Positions 44,501 through 52,388 of a stretch of DNA of 64,000 nucleotides are shown here, in pieces. Numbering within the stretch: position 1 is the first letter of the stretch; each line of letters starts with the position of its first letter. Both the position numbers and the translations under genes were made by a program. Source of the stretch: Lutibacter sp. HS1-25. GTDB lineage: Bacteria; Bacteroidota; Bacteroidia; Flavobacteriales; Flavobacteriaceae. The stretch covers positions 62,001 to 126,000 of the forward strand of contig NZ_RHLN01000002.1 of assembly GCF_004121075.1 (NCBI RefSeq), given 5' to 3'. A model generated the notes under the pieces. That model saw nothing but the letters and a program-made list of their open reading frames with translations, made no database searches and was not told the DNA's origin.

Positions 44501-45283
44501 ATGGCAATTTCACTTAAAATATCAAAAAACATTCAATCATTTTTACTTGAAATAGGTGAACTAACTTATTTTGCAAAACGCTTTTTTAAAGAAGCTTTTA
44601 CAAGACCTTTTGAATTTAAGGAATTGCTTCGTCAATGTTTCAATATGGGAAATCGGTCTTTGCTATTGGTTGGTGTAACAGGATTTATTTTAGGACTTGT
44701 TTTTACACTACAATCTAGACCTACTTTAATGGAATTTGGTGCAGCATCCTGGATGCCATCAATGGTTAGTATTTCAATAGTACGCGAAATTGGCCCAGTA
44801 ATTATAGCGCTAATTTGTGCTGGTAAAATAAGTTCTGGCATAGGTGCCGAGTTGGGTTCTATGCGTGTAACAGAGCAAATTGATGCTATGGAAGTTTCTG
44901 GTACAAATCCGTTTAAATATTTAGTTGTAACACGTATTATGGCTGCAACTTTAATGTTGCCATTGCTTATTATTTTTGGTGATGCAATTGCTTTGGTTGG
45001 CTCAGCTCTTATTGAAAATTTAAAAGGAGATGTTTCGTTTTTACTGTATTTCAACAAAGTAATTGAAGCTTTAAAATTTTCAGACGTAATACCTGCAACT
45101 ACAAAATCTTTCCTTTTCGGATTTGCAATTGGACTGGTAGGTTGTTTTAAGGGATATAATTGTAAAAAAGGAACAGTTGGCGTTGGTGAAGCTTCAAACT
45201 CTGCAGTAGTATATGCTTCTATGTTGTTGTTTATTATCGATTTTATAGCGGTATTTATTTCTGATATTTTCTTTGAAATTTAG
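44501..45283 (+). CDS. mlaE: MlaE-type lipid transporter permease
   Basis: A 260-residue integral membrane permease of the MCE phospholipid transporter. Family blocks: FVLGLVFTLQSRPTLMEFGA-like helix, VREIGPVIIALICAGKISSGIGAELGSMRVTEQIDAMEVSG, and CFKGYNCKKGTVGVGEASNSAVVYASM. Five to six helices. I chose ATG 44501, because the upstream GTG lies too close to the -7 box. It is followed 1 bp later by mlaF. It works with mlaF and mlaD to move phospholipid between membranes. The regulon link suggests lipid remodelling under low oxygen or stress. Confidence 0.94.
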   Translation: MAISLKISKNIQSFLLEIGELTYFAKRFFKEAFTRPFEFKELLRQCFNMGNRSLLLVGVTGFILGLVFTLQSRPTLMEFGAASWMPSMVSISIVREIGPVIIALICAGKISSGIGAELGSMRVTEQIDAMEVSGTNPFKYLVVTRIMAATLMLPLLIIFGDAIALVGSALIENLKGDVSFLLYFNKVIEALKFSDVIPATTKSFLFGFAIGLVGCFKGYNCKKGTVGVGEASNSAVVYASMLLFIIDFIAVFISDIFFEI

Positions 45284-45284
45284 T

Positions 45285-46025
45285 ATGAAAACAACTAAAA
45301 ACATAAAGCCCGTTTTAAAAATTAAAGACCTTAAAAAAAGCTTTGGAGACAATCATGTGCTTAATGGTTTTTCAATGGAATTGTTTGAAGGTGAAAATTT
45401 AGTAATCATGGGAAAATCAGGATCCGGAAAATCGGTCATGATAAAATGCTTGGTTGGACTTATGCAGCCCGACAGCGGTTTTATTGAAATTGAAGGACGA
45501 AATTTAACAGATTTAAAACAACAAGAACTCAACATTTTAAGAACCGAAATTGGCTTTCTTTTTCAGGGAAGTGCATTGTACGACTCTATGACTGTGCGCG
45601 AAAATTTAGAATTTCCTTTGAGAAAACAAAAGATCAATGCAATAGATTTAGAAAACTTGGTTGTTGAAACATTAGACAGTGTAGGACTTAAATCGGCAAT
45701 AGATTTAATGCCCGAAGAACTTTCTGGAGGAATGAAAAGAAGAGTTGCCCTAGCAAGAGCATTAATTTTAAAACCAAAAATTATTATTTATGATGAACCC
45801 ACAACAGGTTTAGATCCAATAACTGCCAAAGAAATTATTGAATTGATGAAAGATATTCAACTAAAATACAGAACCTCATCACTTATAATAACCCATGATA
45901 TAGATTGTGCCAGGGTAATTTCAAACAGAATGATTTTATTAATTGATGGTATTAATTATGCTGAAGGCACTTTTAACGAACTCTTGGCAAATAAGGATAA
46001 AAAAATTCAGGCATTTTTTAAATAG
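45285..46025 (+). CDS. mlaF: MlaF-type ATPase
   Basis: A 246-residue ATPase with Walker A GKSGSGKS, the Q-loop FLFQGSALYDSMTVRENLEF, signature LSGGMKRRVALARAL, Walker B IIIYDEPTTGLDP, and the switch His in ITHDIDCA. The G-S-A-L-Y/F-D-S-M/L-T-V segment is diagnostic for MlaF. I chose ATG 45285, just after the mlaE stop. A TTG 12 bp earlier would overlap it. It drives the MlaE permease. Confidence 0.95.
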   Translation: MKTTKNIKPVLKIKDLKKSFGDNHVLNGFSMELFEGENLVIMGKSGSGKSVMIKCLVGLMQPDSGFIEIEGRNLTDLKQQELNILRTEIGFLFQGSALYDSMTVRENLEFPLRKQKINAIDLENLVVETLDSVGLKSAIDLMPEELSGGMKRRVALARALILKPKIIIYDEPTTGLDPITAKEIIELMKDIQLKYRTSSLIITHDIDCARVISNRMILLIDGINYAEGTFNELLANKDKKIQAFFK

Positions 46026-46033
46026 ATATTCTC

Positions 46034-47020
46034 ATGGAAAAGTCAAACTCACAAAAAATAAGATTGGGCATATTTGTTATTATTAGCACATTGCTATTAA
46101 TTTCTTTGCTTTATTTTATAGGAAACAAACAAAATCTTTTTGGAAAAACCTTTAGAATAAGTGCCGTTTTTAACAATGTTAATGGTTTAATATTGGGCAA
46201 TAACGTTCGCTATTCTGGTATTAATGTTGGAACCGTTAAAAAAATAAACATGATTAACGACACAACTATTTGTGTTGATATGGTTATTGAAGATAAATTT
46301 TTGAAACACCTTAAAAAGAATGCCATTGCAGCTATTGGATCAGATGGTTTGGTAGGAAGTATGGTTATTAATATTGTGCCAAGTAAAGACAGTTCTTTCA
46401 CTTTAATTCCGGGAGATACCATCAAATCTTTTTCTAAAATTAGTACAAATGATATGCTTTCAACTTTAAATACAACCAATGAAAATGCCGCAATCCTTAC
46501 TTCCGACTTGCTAAAAATAACCACAGCAATCAACCAAGGAAAAGGCACGTTGGGCTTGTTAATAAATGATACAGAAATGGCTTCAAATTTAAAAAACACC
46601 ACCTTAAATTTAAAAAATGCTAGTGCAAATGCGTCCATTGCAATAAACGATATAAAAAATATGATTGCAGCCATTAATTACGATGAAAGCTTTGCGGCAG
46701 TATTGCTAAGCGATTCCATTTCAGCAAATCAACTTAAAGAAATTATAACAAATTTAGAAAAAGCAAGTAGTAAAATCGATTCATTAGTTTCAAATATTAA
46801 TGATGTTGTAGCATTGGTAAAAAACGGTAATGGTACTATAAATTATATGTTAAATGATACAACCTTGGTTGAAAATATTGATACCACTATGAAAAATATT
46901 AAAGAAGGAAGTGTATTGCTAAACGAAAATTTAGAGGCGCTTAAACATAATTTTTTAACCAAAGGATATTTTAAAAAATTGGAAAAACAAAAAGCTAAAG
47001 AAGAAAAACAAAAAGAATAG
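46034..47020 (+). CDS. mlaD: MlaD-type MCE substrate-binding protein
   Basis: A 328-residue protein anchored by one N-terminal helix (about 11-31), then the MCE domain (about 38-115: FRISAVFNNVNGLILGNNVRYSGINVGTVKKINM). A long helical and beta C-terminal region repeats NxxLxN-type units (STNDMLSTLNTTNENAAILTSDL, GKGTLGLLINDTEMASNL, GNGTINYMLNDTTLVENI), as in MCE proteins with tail helices. The tail is Lys-rich (EKQKAKEEKQKE). It lacks partners of the MlaC or MlaB type in the window. Confidence 0.92.
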   Translation: MEKSNSQKIRLGIFVIISTLLLISLLYFIGNKQNLFGKTFRISAVFNNVNGLILGNNVRYSGINVGTVKKINMINDTTICVDMVIEDKFLKHLKKNAIAAIGSDGLVGSMVINIVPSKDSSFTLIPGDTIKSFSKISTNDMLSTLNTTNENAAILTSDLLKITTAINQGKGTLGLLINDTEMASNLKNTTLNLKNASANASIAINDIKNMIAAINYDESFAAVLLSDSISANQLKEIITNLEKASSKIDSLVSNINDVVALVKNGNGTINYMLNDTTLVENIDTTMKNIKEGSVLLNENLEALKHNFLTKGYFKKLEKQKAKEEKQKE

Positions 47021-47071
47021 TTTAAAATTTTAATATCCAGCATAATTTTTCAATTAATCCAAAAACATTGA

Positions 47072-47575
47072 ATGATGAAAACAGAACATTTAGAGGAGCG
47101 AATTAACGACTATAAAGCATCTATTAAAACAGTTGTTGAAAAAAAGATTTATTGGAAAACTCATACCCGAGACTTATTACTTAAAGTTTTAAATGCCACT
47201 GTTGAACAGTACAATATTGGTTGGCGGGTACAAGAATTGAGCTGGATAAATACCAATGAAGCAGTAAACATTACATTCGATTCTTTTCCACCAGATTTAA
47301 TTGAAAAAACCAATCAAATTCCAACCTATCAATTTTTACAGGGTGGCGCATTGGTTTTTTCACAAACTTATAATGGCGATGTAAATGTATTTGTATTATA
47401 TCCGGTTTCGGGTTTAAATGATGATGCCAATACAAGTACAGACAGTGATTTGACAATTTACACACCTCAAGAAATTACTGAAAAGGTTATTGTTGAAGAA
47501 GTAGATGCGTTTTTAAAAAAAATGATTGAATGGGAAGTTCCATCATTAAAAAATAAGGTTGGCTTTCAAAAGTGA
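47072..47575 (+). CDS. Hypothetical protein of the mla operon
   Basis: A 167-residue cytosolic protein that I do not recognise. The sequence is mixed alpha/beta (WRVQELSWINTNEAVNITFDSFPPDLIEK, YQFLQGGALVFSQTYNGDVNVFVLYPV, ITEKVIVEEVDAFLKKMIEWEVPSL). It has no signal peptide, cysteine motif or catalytic motif. It lies 51 bp after mlaD in the same direction without a terminator, so it is likely the fourth gene of the mla transcript. A Met directly after the first (47075) is an alternative start. Confidence 0.75.
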   Translation: MMKTEHLEERINDYKASIKTVVEKKIYWKTHTRDLLLKVLNATVEQYNIGWRVQELSWINTNEAVNITFDSFPPDLIEKTNQIPTYQFLQGGALVFSQTYNGDVNVFVLYPVSGLNDDANTSTDSDLTIYTPQEITEKVIVEEVDAFLKKMIEWEVPSLKNKVGFQK

Positions 47576-47834
47576 TTTAAAAAAGTTTAAAATTGATTAC
47601 AGATATTTTAATTATTACCAATAAAAAACTTCAAAAGCATTTTTTTATTTTATAAAATAATACATACAATAAACCCTGTAAAGTATTGTATTTAAAATAA
47701 TTATTCCCTAAATTTATAAGAAATTAATATTCATAAATACTTGATTAAGTAAGAACTATTAATTCTAACTTCCTGTTTTAAGCCCTTTGAAATTAATTTT
47801 ATTTTTATAGTTAAACATTGGTAAATAATTATTT

Positions 47835-49076
47835 ATGTTTCATCAAAATAAAAATATTTTCGACATTTTATTTAAGGCTATGCCTGAAGGTGTAATTGTG
47901 GTTAATAATACCCAAATTATTGTTGCTGCAAACCCTTCTGCCGAAAAAATGTTTGGATATAACACCAATGAACTTAACAACTTACATCTTTCAGTTTTAA
48001 TTCCTAAAAGATATGCCGTAAATCATAACCGTTATTTTAATACTTTCATTAAAAATAACAATGTTCGAAAAGTTGATCACTCTTCCAATTTATATGGGAT
48101 AACAAAAAACAACAAAGAATTCCCTTTAGAAATTGGTTTAAATCCATTTACGGTGAATAATGAAATTTATGTAATTGCTTTAATTATTGATATTACAACA
48201 CGAAAGGAAGCCGAAAAAAAAATTGAAAATTTAAATAGAGATTTAGATAAAAAAATTTCAGAAAGAACTGCTCAACTAAACAATACAATTAAGCAGTTAA
48301 AAGAATTAAATATTAATTATAAAAAAGAAATTTCCCAAAGACTGGAAGCTGAGCATAAAATTAAAATTGCACTAAAAAAAGAAATGGAATTGAACGAGTT
48401 AAAAACAAAATTTTTATCGCTTGTTTCCCATGAATTTAAAACTCCTTTAAGTGGTATTTTAACATCTGCAATATTACTTGGCAAGTATCATTCAAACCAA
48501 CATCAAGAAAAAAGGCAAAAACACATCGAAACAATAATTGGTAAGGTAAACTATCTTAACAATATTTTAAACGATTTTTTATCAATTGAACGTTTGGACT
48601 CTAACAATGTAAACTATAAGTTTAACACTTTTAATTTAAGCAAAATTGTTAATGAAGTAGTTTACAATGCCAATATGCTTTTAAAAAATGGCCAAAAAAT
48701 AAACACACCAAATAACACTGATGAATTTGTACTTTACCAAGATGAAAAATTTTTAGAACTGGCATTGTCTAATGTAATTTACAATGCCATAAAATATTCT
48801 CCACAAGATGCTACCATTGATTTAGAGATCTATAAAAAACAACAAAACATTGTATTTAAAGTTACAGATCAAGGGATTGGTATACCTGAAAAAGAACAGA
48901 AATTTATATTTAAACGTTATTTTAGAGCTGAAAATGTTTTAAATGAACAAGGTACTGGAATAGGATTAAATATTGTAAAATCACATTTAGAGAATTTAGG
49001 CGGAAACATTTATTTTACCAGTGAAGAAAATAAAGGTTCTGTTTTTACATTTGAATTACCCATAAATCACAAATAA
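47835..49076 (+). CDS. PAS sensor histidine kinase (FixL-like PAS)
   Basis: A 413-residue soluble kinase. PAS domain at about 8-125, coiled coil at about 130-185, HisKA with H199 in SLVSHEFKTPLSG, and ATPase with LSNVIYNAIKYSP, DQGIGIP and GTGIGLNIVKSHLENLGG. In the PAS domain, LIPKRYAVNHNRYFNTF aligns with FixL's LMPEPDRSRHDSYI, so H64 takes the place of the heme-ligating His. The distal Arg of FixL is Ser or Asn here, and many heme-free PAS share an H-R-x-Y motif. Its stop overlaps the REC-Crp gene by 1 bp, so the two form a pair. Confidence 0.93.
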   Translation: MFHQNKNIFDILFKAMPEGVIVVNNTQIIVAANPSAEKMFGYNTNELNNLHLSVLIPKRYAVNHNRYFNTFIKNNNVRKVDHSSNLYGITKNNKEFPLEIGLNPFTVNNEIYVIALIIDITTRKEAEKKIENLNRDLDKKISERTAQLNNTIKQLKELNINYKKEISQRLEAEHKIKIALKKEMELNELKTKFLSLVSHEFKTPLSGILTSAILLGKYHSNQHQEKRQKHIETIIGKVNYLNNILNDFLSIERLDSNNVNYKFNTFNLSKIVNEVVYNANMLLKNGQKINTPNNTDEFVLYQDEKFLELALSNVIYNAIKYSPQDATIDLEIYKKQQNIVFKVTDQGIGIPEKEQKFIFKRYFRAENVLNEQGTGIGLNIVKSHLENLGGNIYFTSEENKGSVFTFELPINHK

Positions 49077-50134
49077 TGAAAAAAATATTATTAATCGAAG
49101 ATGACAAAGTGGTTCGTGAAAATACTGCTGAACTTTTAGAATTGGCAAACTATCATGTTGTAACAGCAAACAATGGCAAAACCGGATTGATTGAAGCAAA
49201 AAAACACATGCCTGATCTTATTATTTGTGATATTATGATGCCTGAGTTAAACGGTTTTGGAGTACTACAAATACTTTCTAAAGATATTATTACCAAACAC
49301 ATTCCTTTTATTTTTTTATCAGCAAAAACAGAACATAAAGATGTTAGAAAAGGCATGAATTTAGGTGCCGATGATTATATTACAAAACCTTTTGATGAGT
49401 CTGAATTGTTTAGCGCTATTGAAAGTCGATTGGCCAAGGTTGCCATACTTAAAGAAAATTTAGAAATACAATCCGCAGGAGAAATTAAAAAAGATTTTGA
49501 TGAACCCATTAAAAATTTAGAAAACCTTAAAACCTATTTTAATCAAAATGTTGAAGGATTTTCATACCAAACAAATGAAACTATATACCAACAAGGCGAC
49601 AACTCCAATTATGTATTTTTAATCAAACAAGGCGTTGTAAAAACATATAAAATTGATGAGCAGGGAAAAGAGCTAATTACTGCTCTGCACAAAGAAAATG
49701 ATTTTTTTGGCTTTACCTCCTTTTCGCAAAATATTCCTTATCAAGAATTTGCAACAGCCATAGAAAACACGCAGGTTTTTAGGTTATCTAAACGAGATTT
49801 AAAACAAATCTTAGCCGAAAACCCAAATGTAACCCTTGAATTGATCGATTTTCTTACAGACAATGTTTCTGATTTTAAAAATCAATTATTACAAATGGCT
49901 TACAGCTCTGTTCGTAAAAAAACAGCCAATACAATTCTTCAGTTTACTGAAAAAATGAAAAAACGCCCCAATGAAAATATTAAAATTTCGAGAAGCGATT
50001 TAGCCAGTATTGCAGGTATTGCTACTGAAACTTTTATAAGAACTTTATCTGATTTTAAAAAAGATGGAATTATAGATTTTAAAGGAAGTAATATTGAAAT
50101 TATTGACCTAAACAAGCTAAAAAAAATGAATTAA
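49076..50134 (+). CDS. Response regulator fused to Crp/Fnr-type transcription factor
   Basis: A 352-residue regulator. The receiver (residues 1-122) has the phospho-acceptor D52 (IICDIMMPELNG), the switch Ser in FIFLSAKTEH and Lys in DYITKPFDES. A cNMP-binding-fold domain follows (about 150-260: GDNSNYVFLIKQGVVKTY, FFGFTSFSQNIPYQEFATAIENTQVFRLS). A winged helix-turn-helix follows (about 285-345). The recognition helix ATETFIRTL places E318 and R322 where Fnr has E209 and R213, fitting a TTGAT-type site. It has no cysteine, so no iron-sulfur sensing. It is the likely regulator of the surrounding promoters. Confidence 0.93.
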   Translation: MKKILLIEDDKVVRENTAELLELANYHVVTANNGKTGLIEAKKHMPDLIICDIMMPELNGFGVLQILSKDIITKHIPFIFLSAKTEHKDVRKGMNLGADDYITKPFDESELFSAIESRLAKVAILKENLEIQSAGEIKKDFDEPIKNLENLKTYFNQNVEGFSYQTNETIYQQGDNSNYVFLIKQGVVKTYKIDEQGKELITALHKENDFFGFTSFSQNIPYQEFATAIENTQVFRLSKRDLKQILAENPNVTLELIDFLTDNVSDFKNQLLQMAYSSVRKKTANTILQFTEKMKKRPNENIKISRSDLASIAGIATETFIRTLSDFKKDGIIDFKGSNIEIIDLNKLKKMN

Positions 50135-50153
50135 TACTAGCTAATTTCTTAAA

Positions 50154-50197
50154 TTGATTTATATCATTTTGCCTTTGAACATCACATATTAAATTAG
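50154..50197 (+). promoter_or_regulatory. Fnr-type promoter of the second usp operon
   Basis: TTGAT-TTAT-ATCAT (50154-50167, centre 50160.5) is 33 bp from TAAATTAG (50190-50197). The start codon is 27 bp past the box. Confidence 0.78.
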
Positions 50198-50223
50198 TTA
50201 ATAATTTTAATCCAAATGTTCAA

Positions 50224-51072
50224 ATGAAGAATATTTTACTTCCTACCGACTTTTCAGAAAATTCTTGGAACGCAATAAAATATGCTTTGGCATTTTTTAA
50301 AGATACTCCTTGTGATTTTTATTTACTGCACGTTACATTAATAAGTAATTATACAAGCGGCGAATTTACAATATATCCTACAACTGAAGTTTTGGATAAA
50401 ACTTTACTAAAAAAAGCTAAAACAGATTTGAAAAAATTTTTAGATAAAGTAAAAAAGCACCCGCTTAGTGCTACTCATAAATTCTTTGATATAAATAGTT
50501 ATAATTATTTTGTTGATGCCATAAGAGAACAAATCAAAGAAAATTTTATTGACTTAATTGTTATGGGTACAAAGGGCGCTTCAGGTTTAAACGAAATTAT
50601 ACTTGGCAGCAACACAGGAGATTTAATTACACAAGTAAAATGCCCTGTACTTGTGGTTCCTGAAAAAGCTGTTTTTAGTACACCTAAAGAAATAGCTTTT
50701 CCTACAGATTATAATATTTTTTATCCAACTGCTATTTTAAACAGTATTGCCGAAATTGCTAAAATGTTTAGATCGGCTATCCGTATTTTACACGTAGTAA
50801 GAAAAGATGAAGAACTAACCAGTTTTCAACAAGATAATAAAAACTATTTACACGATTTTTTTATAAACAGAAAACATAGTTTTCATAGAATTACAAATAA
50901 AAAAATTGAAAACGGCATACAATGTTTTGTCGAAAGCAGAAACATCAATATGATTGTAATGGTTGCAAAAAACATCAACCTTTTTCAACGTATTTTATTT
51001 AGACCAACCGTTGAAGAAATTAGCTATCATATTGAAATACCTTTTTTAGTAGTACATGAACAAAACAATTAA
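50224..51072 (+). CDS. Tandem universal stress protein (UspA family), second copy
   Basis: A 282-residue protein with two Usp domains. Domain 1 starts NILLPTDFSENSWNAIKYALAF and has the ATP-binding motif GTKGASGLNEIILGSN and CPVLVVP. Domain 2 (EIAFPTDYNIFYPTAILNSIAEI) has lost the glycine motif, like the paralogue at 39473. It lies directly behind the regulator gene, with its own Fnr-type promoter. The small membrane protein at 51076 follows 4 bp later. Confidence 0.93.
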   Translation: MKNILLPTDFSENSWNAIKYALAFFKDTPCDFYLLHVTLISNYTSGEFTIYPTTEVLDKTLLKKAKTDLKKFLDKVKKHPLSATHKFFDINSYNYFVDAIREQIKENFIDLIVMGTKGASGLNEIILGSNTGDLITQVKCPVLVVPEKAVFSTPKEIAFPTDYNIFYPTAILNSIAEIAKMFRSAIRILHVVRKDEELTSFQQDNKNYLHDFFINRKHSFHRITNKKIENGIQCFVESRNINMIVMVAKNINLFQRILFRPTVEEISYHIEIPFLVVHEQNN

Positions 51073-51075
51073 ATT

Positions 51076-51465
51076 ATGGAAAACATTTCAATCTTTTTAT
51101 CGAAATTTTGGGGCTGGTATTTAATCATATTTTTTACAATATTAACTTTTAACCCCAAAAGAATATTACAACTTTTAAAAGACCTTAAAGATCAAAAATT
51201 TGTAATCTTAATCTCGTTTATTGCTATAATTGTAGGACTTTTAAATATTTTATCACACAATGTTTGGGAAAATGATTGGCGTTTGATAATTACACTTATT
51301 GGCTGGAGCGCTCTTTTTATTGGCTTATCTTTATTTATTTTTCCAATTAAAACTTCAAAATTTTTAGAATACATCAACATAAAATTTGTACAACTTATTT
51401 ATATGCTGCTTTTTATAATAGGTGTATTTTTATTAAGTAAAGCCTATGGCTTTATATACAATTAA
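51076..51465 (+). CDS. Four-helix membrane protein in the usp operon
   Basis: A 129-residue inner-membrane protein with four helices: FWGWYLIIFFTILTF, KFVILISFIAIIVGLLNIL, WRLIITLIGWSALFIGLSLFIFPI and FVQLIYMLLFIIGVFLLSKAYGF. The WRLIITLIGW motif and helix layout recall a widespread unnamed family of small integral membrane proteins. It is coupled to usp by a 4-bp gap. Role unknown. Confidence 0.82.
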   Translation: MENISIFLSKFWGWYLIIFFTILTFNPKRILQLLKDLKDQKFVILISFIAIIVGLLNILSHNVWENDWRLIITLIGWSALFIGLSLFIFPIKTSKFLEYINIKFVQLIYMLLFIIGVFLLSKAYGFIYN

Positions 51466-51501
51466 AACAGGTCAAAATTATGACATCAATCATTAGCTCA
51501 A

Positions 51502-51545
51502 TTGACTCAAGTCATTTAAATACTAAAATTTAGCAACTACATTTA
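51502..51545 (+). promoter_or_regulatory. Fnr-type promoter of candidate RNA 2
   Basis: TTGAC-TCAA-GTCAT (51502-51515, centre 51508.5; a perfect TGAC/GTCA palindrome) is 33 bp from TACATTTA (51538-51545). No annotated gene follows on this strand before the hairpin at 51698. Confidence 0.68.
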
Positions 51546-51604
51546 CACTATCAATTTAAAGTTCTTTAATTTAAATAAGATAAAACCAGCATAAAGAGGG
51601 TGAT

Positions 51605-51643
51605 ATGTCTAAGTTTAAGAAATTATTTTTAGGTTTATTTTAG
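51605..51643 (+). CDS. 12-codon ORF inside candidate RNA 2
   Basis: ATG to TAG encodes MSKFKKLFLGLF, a short basic-hydrophobic peptide. It is preceded by AAGAGGG (51594-51600), a Shine-Dalgarno-like element 4 nt before the ATG, which is rare in this window. CCCTCTT at 51688-51694 is a perfect 7-base complement and could mask the site. It may be a leader peptide, a toxin-like peptide or chance. Confidence 0.35.
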   Translation: MSKFKKLFLGLF

Positions 51644-51697
51644 CAGTAAAATATATTTAAAAACAAAATTAAACTAAAACAAAAACCCCTCTTAACG

Positions 51698-51725
51698 AAA
51701 CAGGAAGTCTAGGCTTCCTGTTTCT
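51698..51725. repeat. Hairpin shared by both candidate RNAs, copy 2
   Basis: The arms GAAACAGGAAG / CTTCCTGTTTC are identical to 37520-37547, loop TCTAGG. It lies 15 bp past the DUF2267 stop, so it could also end that gene on the other strand. Confidence 0.9.
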
Positions 51726-51739
51726 ATTTTAAACATAGT

Positions 51740-52183
51740 TTAAATTAAATATTCTTCAAAAATTAATGATTTCAATTCTTTTGGAAGCTCAGTTCTTATA
51801 TCATTTAACTCTCCAAACGACACGTATTTTCGCAATGCTAAAAAAGTTATTTTAATATACTTTGTTGTAATTTCATCCGATTCAAAATCATGTACTGCTG
51901 TATTGCCATCATACCTGTTTATCAAATCAATAAACTCAATCAAGGTTTTAATTTTTTGTTTTTTATGTCCAGACCACCCGTTTACATAAACTGCTTTTAA
52001 AAACATTGGTAATTGAGCTATTAATTGTAAAGATTCTTCGGTTGAAATTACCTCTCTTAATCCGTGTAAAACGGACGATAAAATACGACCTGCTTTGTCT
52101 TTATCTGTAATATTTAATTTTTCAGCATACACTTTCATAAAAGAGTTTGCCTCTACTGCAAATTGATTAAAATTTAGTGCCAT
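51740..52183 (-). CDS. DUF2267 family protein
   Basis: A 147-residue, all-helical cytosolic protein of the DUF2267 family: FAVEANSFMKVYAEKLNITDKDKAGRILSSVLHGLREVISTEESLQLIAQLPMFLKAVYVNGW, where the A-x-R-x-L-x-x-V-L-x-x-L-R and LPxxLKxxYxxGW segments are diagnostic. DUF2267 genes often sit with Usp, Hsp20 and CBS genes in stress clusters, as here. No biochemical role is known to me. The promoter at 52275-52318 places it in the regulon. Confidence 0.9.
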   Translation of the reverse strand: MALNFNQFAVEANSFMKVYAEKLNITDKDKAGRILSSVLHGLREVISTEESLQLIAQLPMFLKAVYVNGWSGHKKQKIKTLIEFIDLINRYDGNTAVHDFESDEITTKYIKITFLALRKYVSFGELNDIRTELPKELKSLIFEEYLI

Positions 52184-52274
52184 GATATTATATTTTTAAA
52201 TTAAAATTGATAAATATCCCATTTCTAAAAACTTGAAATCACTTGATTATTTAAACCATTTTTATTTGATTTTA

Positions 52275-52318
52275 TAAAGCTATTGATTGATGGTTATTTG
52301 CAAAATGATTTTGCTCAT
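52275..52318 (-). promoter_or_regulatory. Fnr-type promoter of the DUF2267 gene
   Basis: Minus-strand site ATGAG-CAAA-ATCAT (52305-52318, centre 52311.5) is 33 bp from TAGCTTTA (52275-52282). The leader would be about 85 nt. Confidence 0.68.
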
Positions 52319-52388
52319 TATTCCGTAATTCATCATTATAAAAAACAATAAAAAAATAAATTTTCATTAAAAATAAACACCTAATCAA

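Larger units (their letters stand above)
51550..51733 (+). ncRNA. Candidate Fnr-regulon RNA 2
   Basis: The promoter geometry predicts a start near 51550. The first bases hold TTAAAGTTCTT (51556-51566), as in RNA 1 at the same distance from the -7 box. The 3' part ends with the 28-nt hairpin (51698-51725), whose arms are identical to those in RNA 1, then TATTTT. In between are a 12-codon ORF with a strong ribosome binding site and a downstream complement of that site. Length about 180 nt. The ends are inferred. Confidence 0.58.

Noticed and set aside
47593-47606. TTGAT-TACA-GATAT near the kinase gene as an autoregulatory Fnr-type site
   Set aside because: The right half is poor and no TAnnTTTG-like box lies 33 bp downstream, so I see no sign that the regulator gene controls its own promoter this way.
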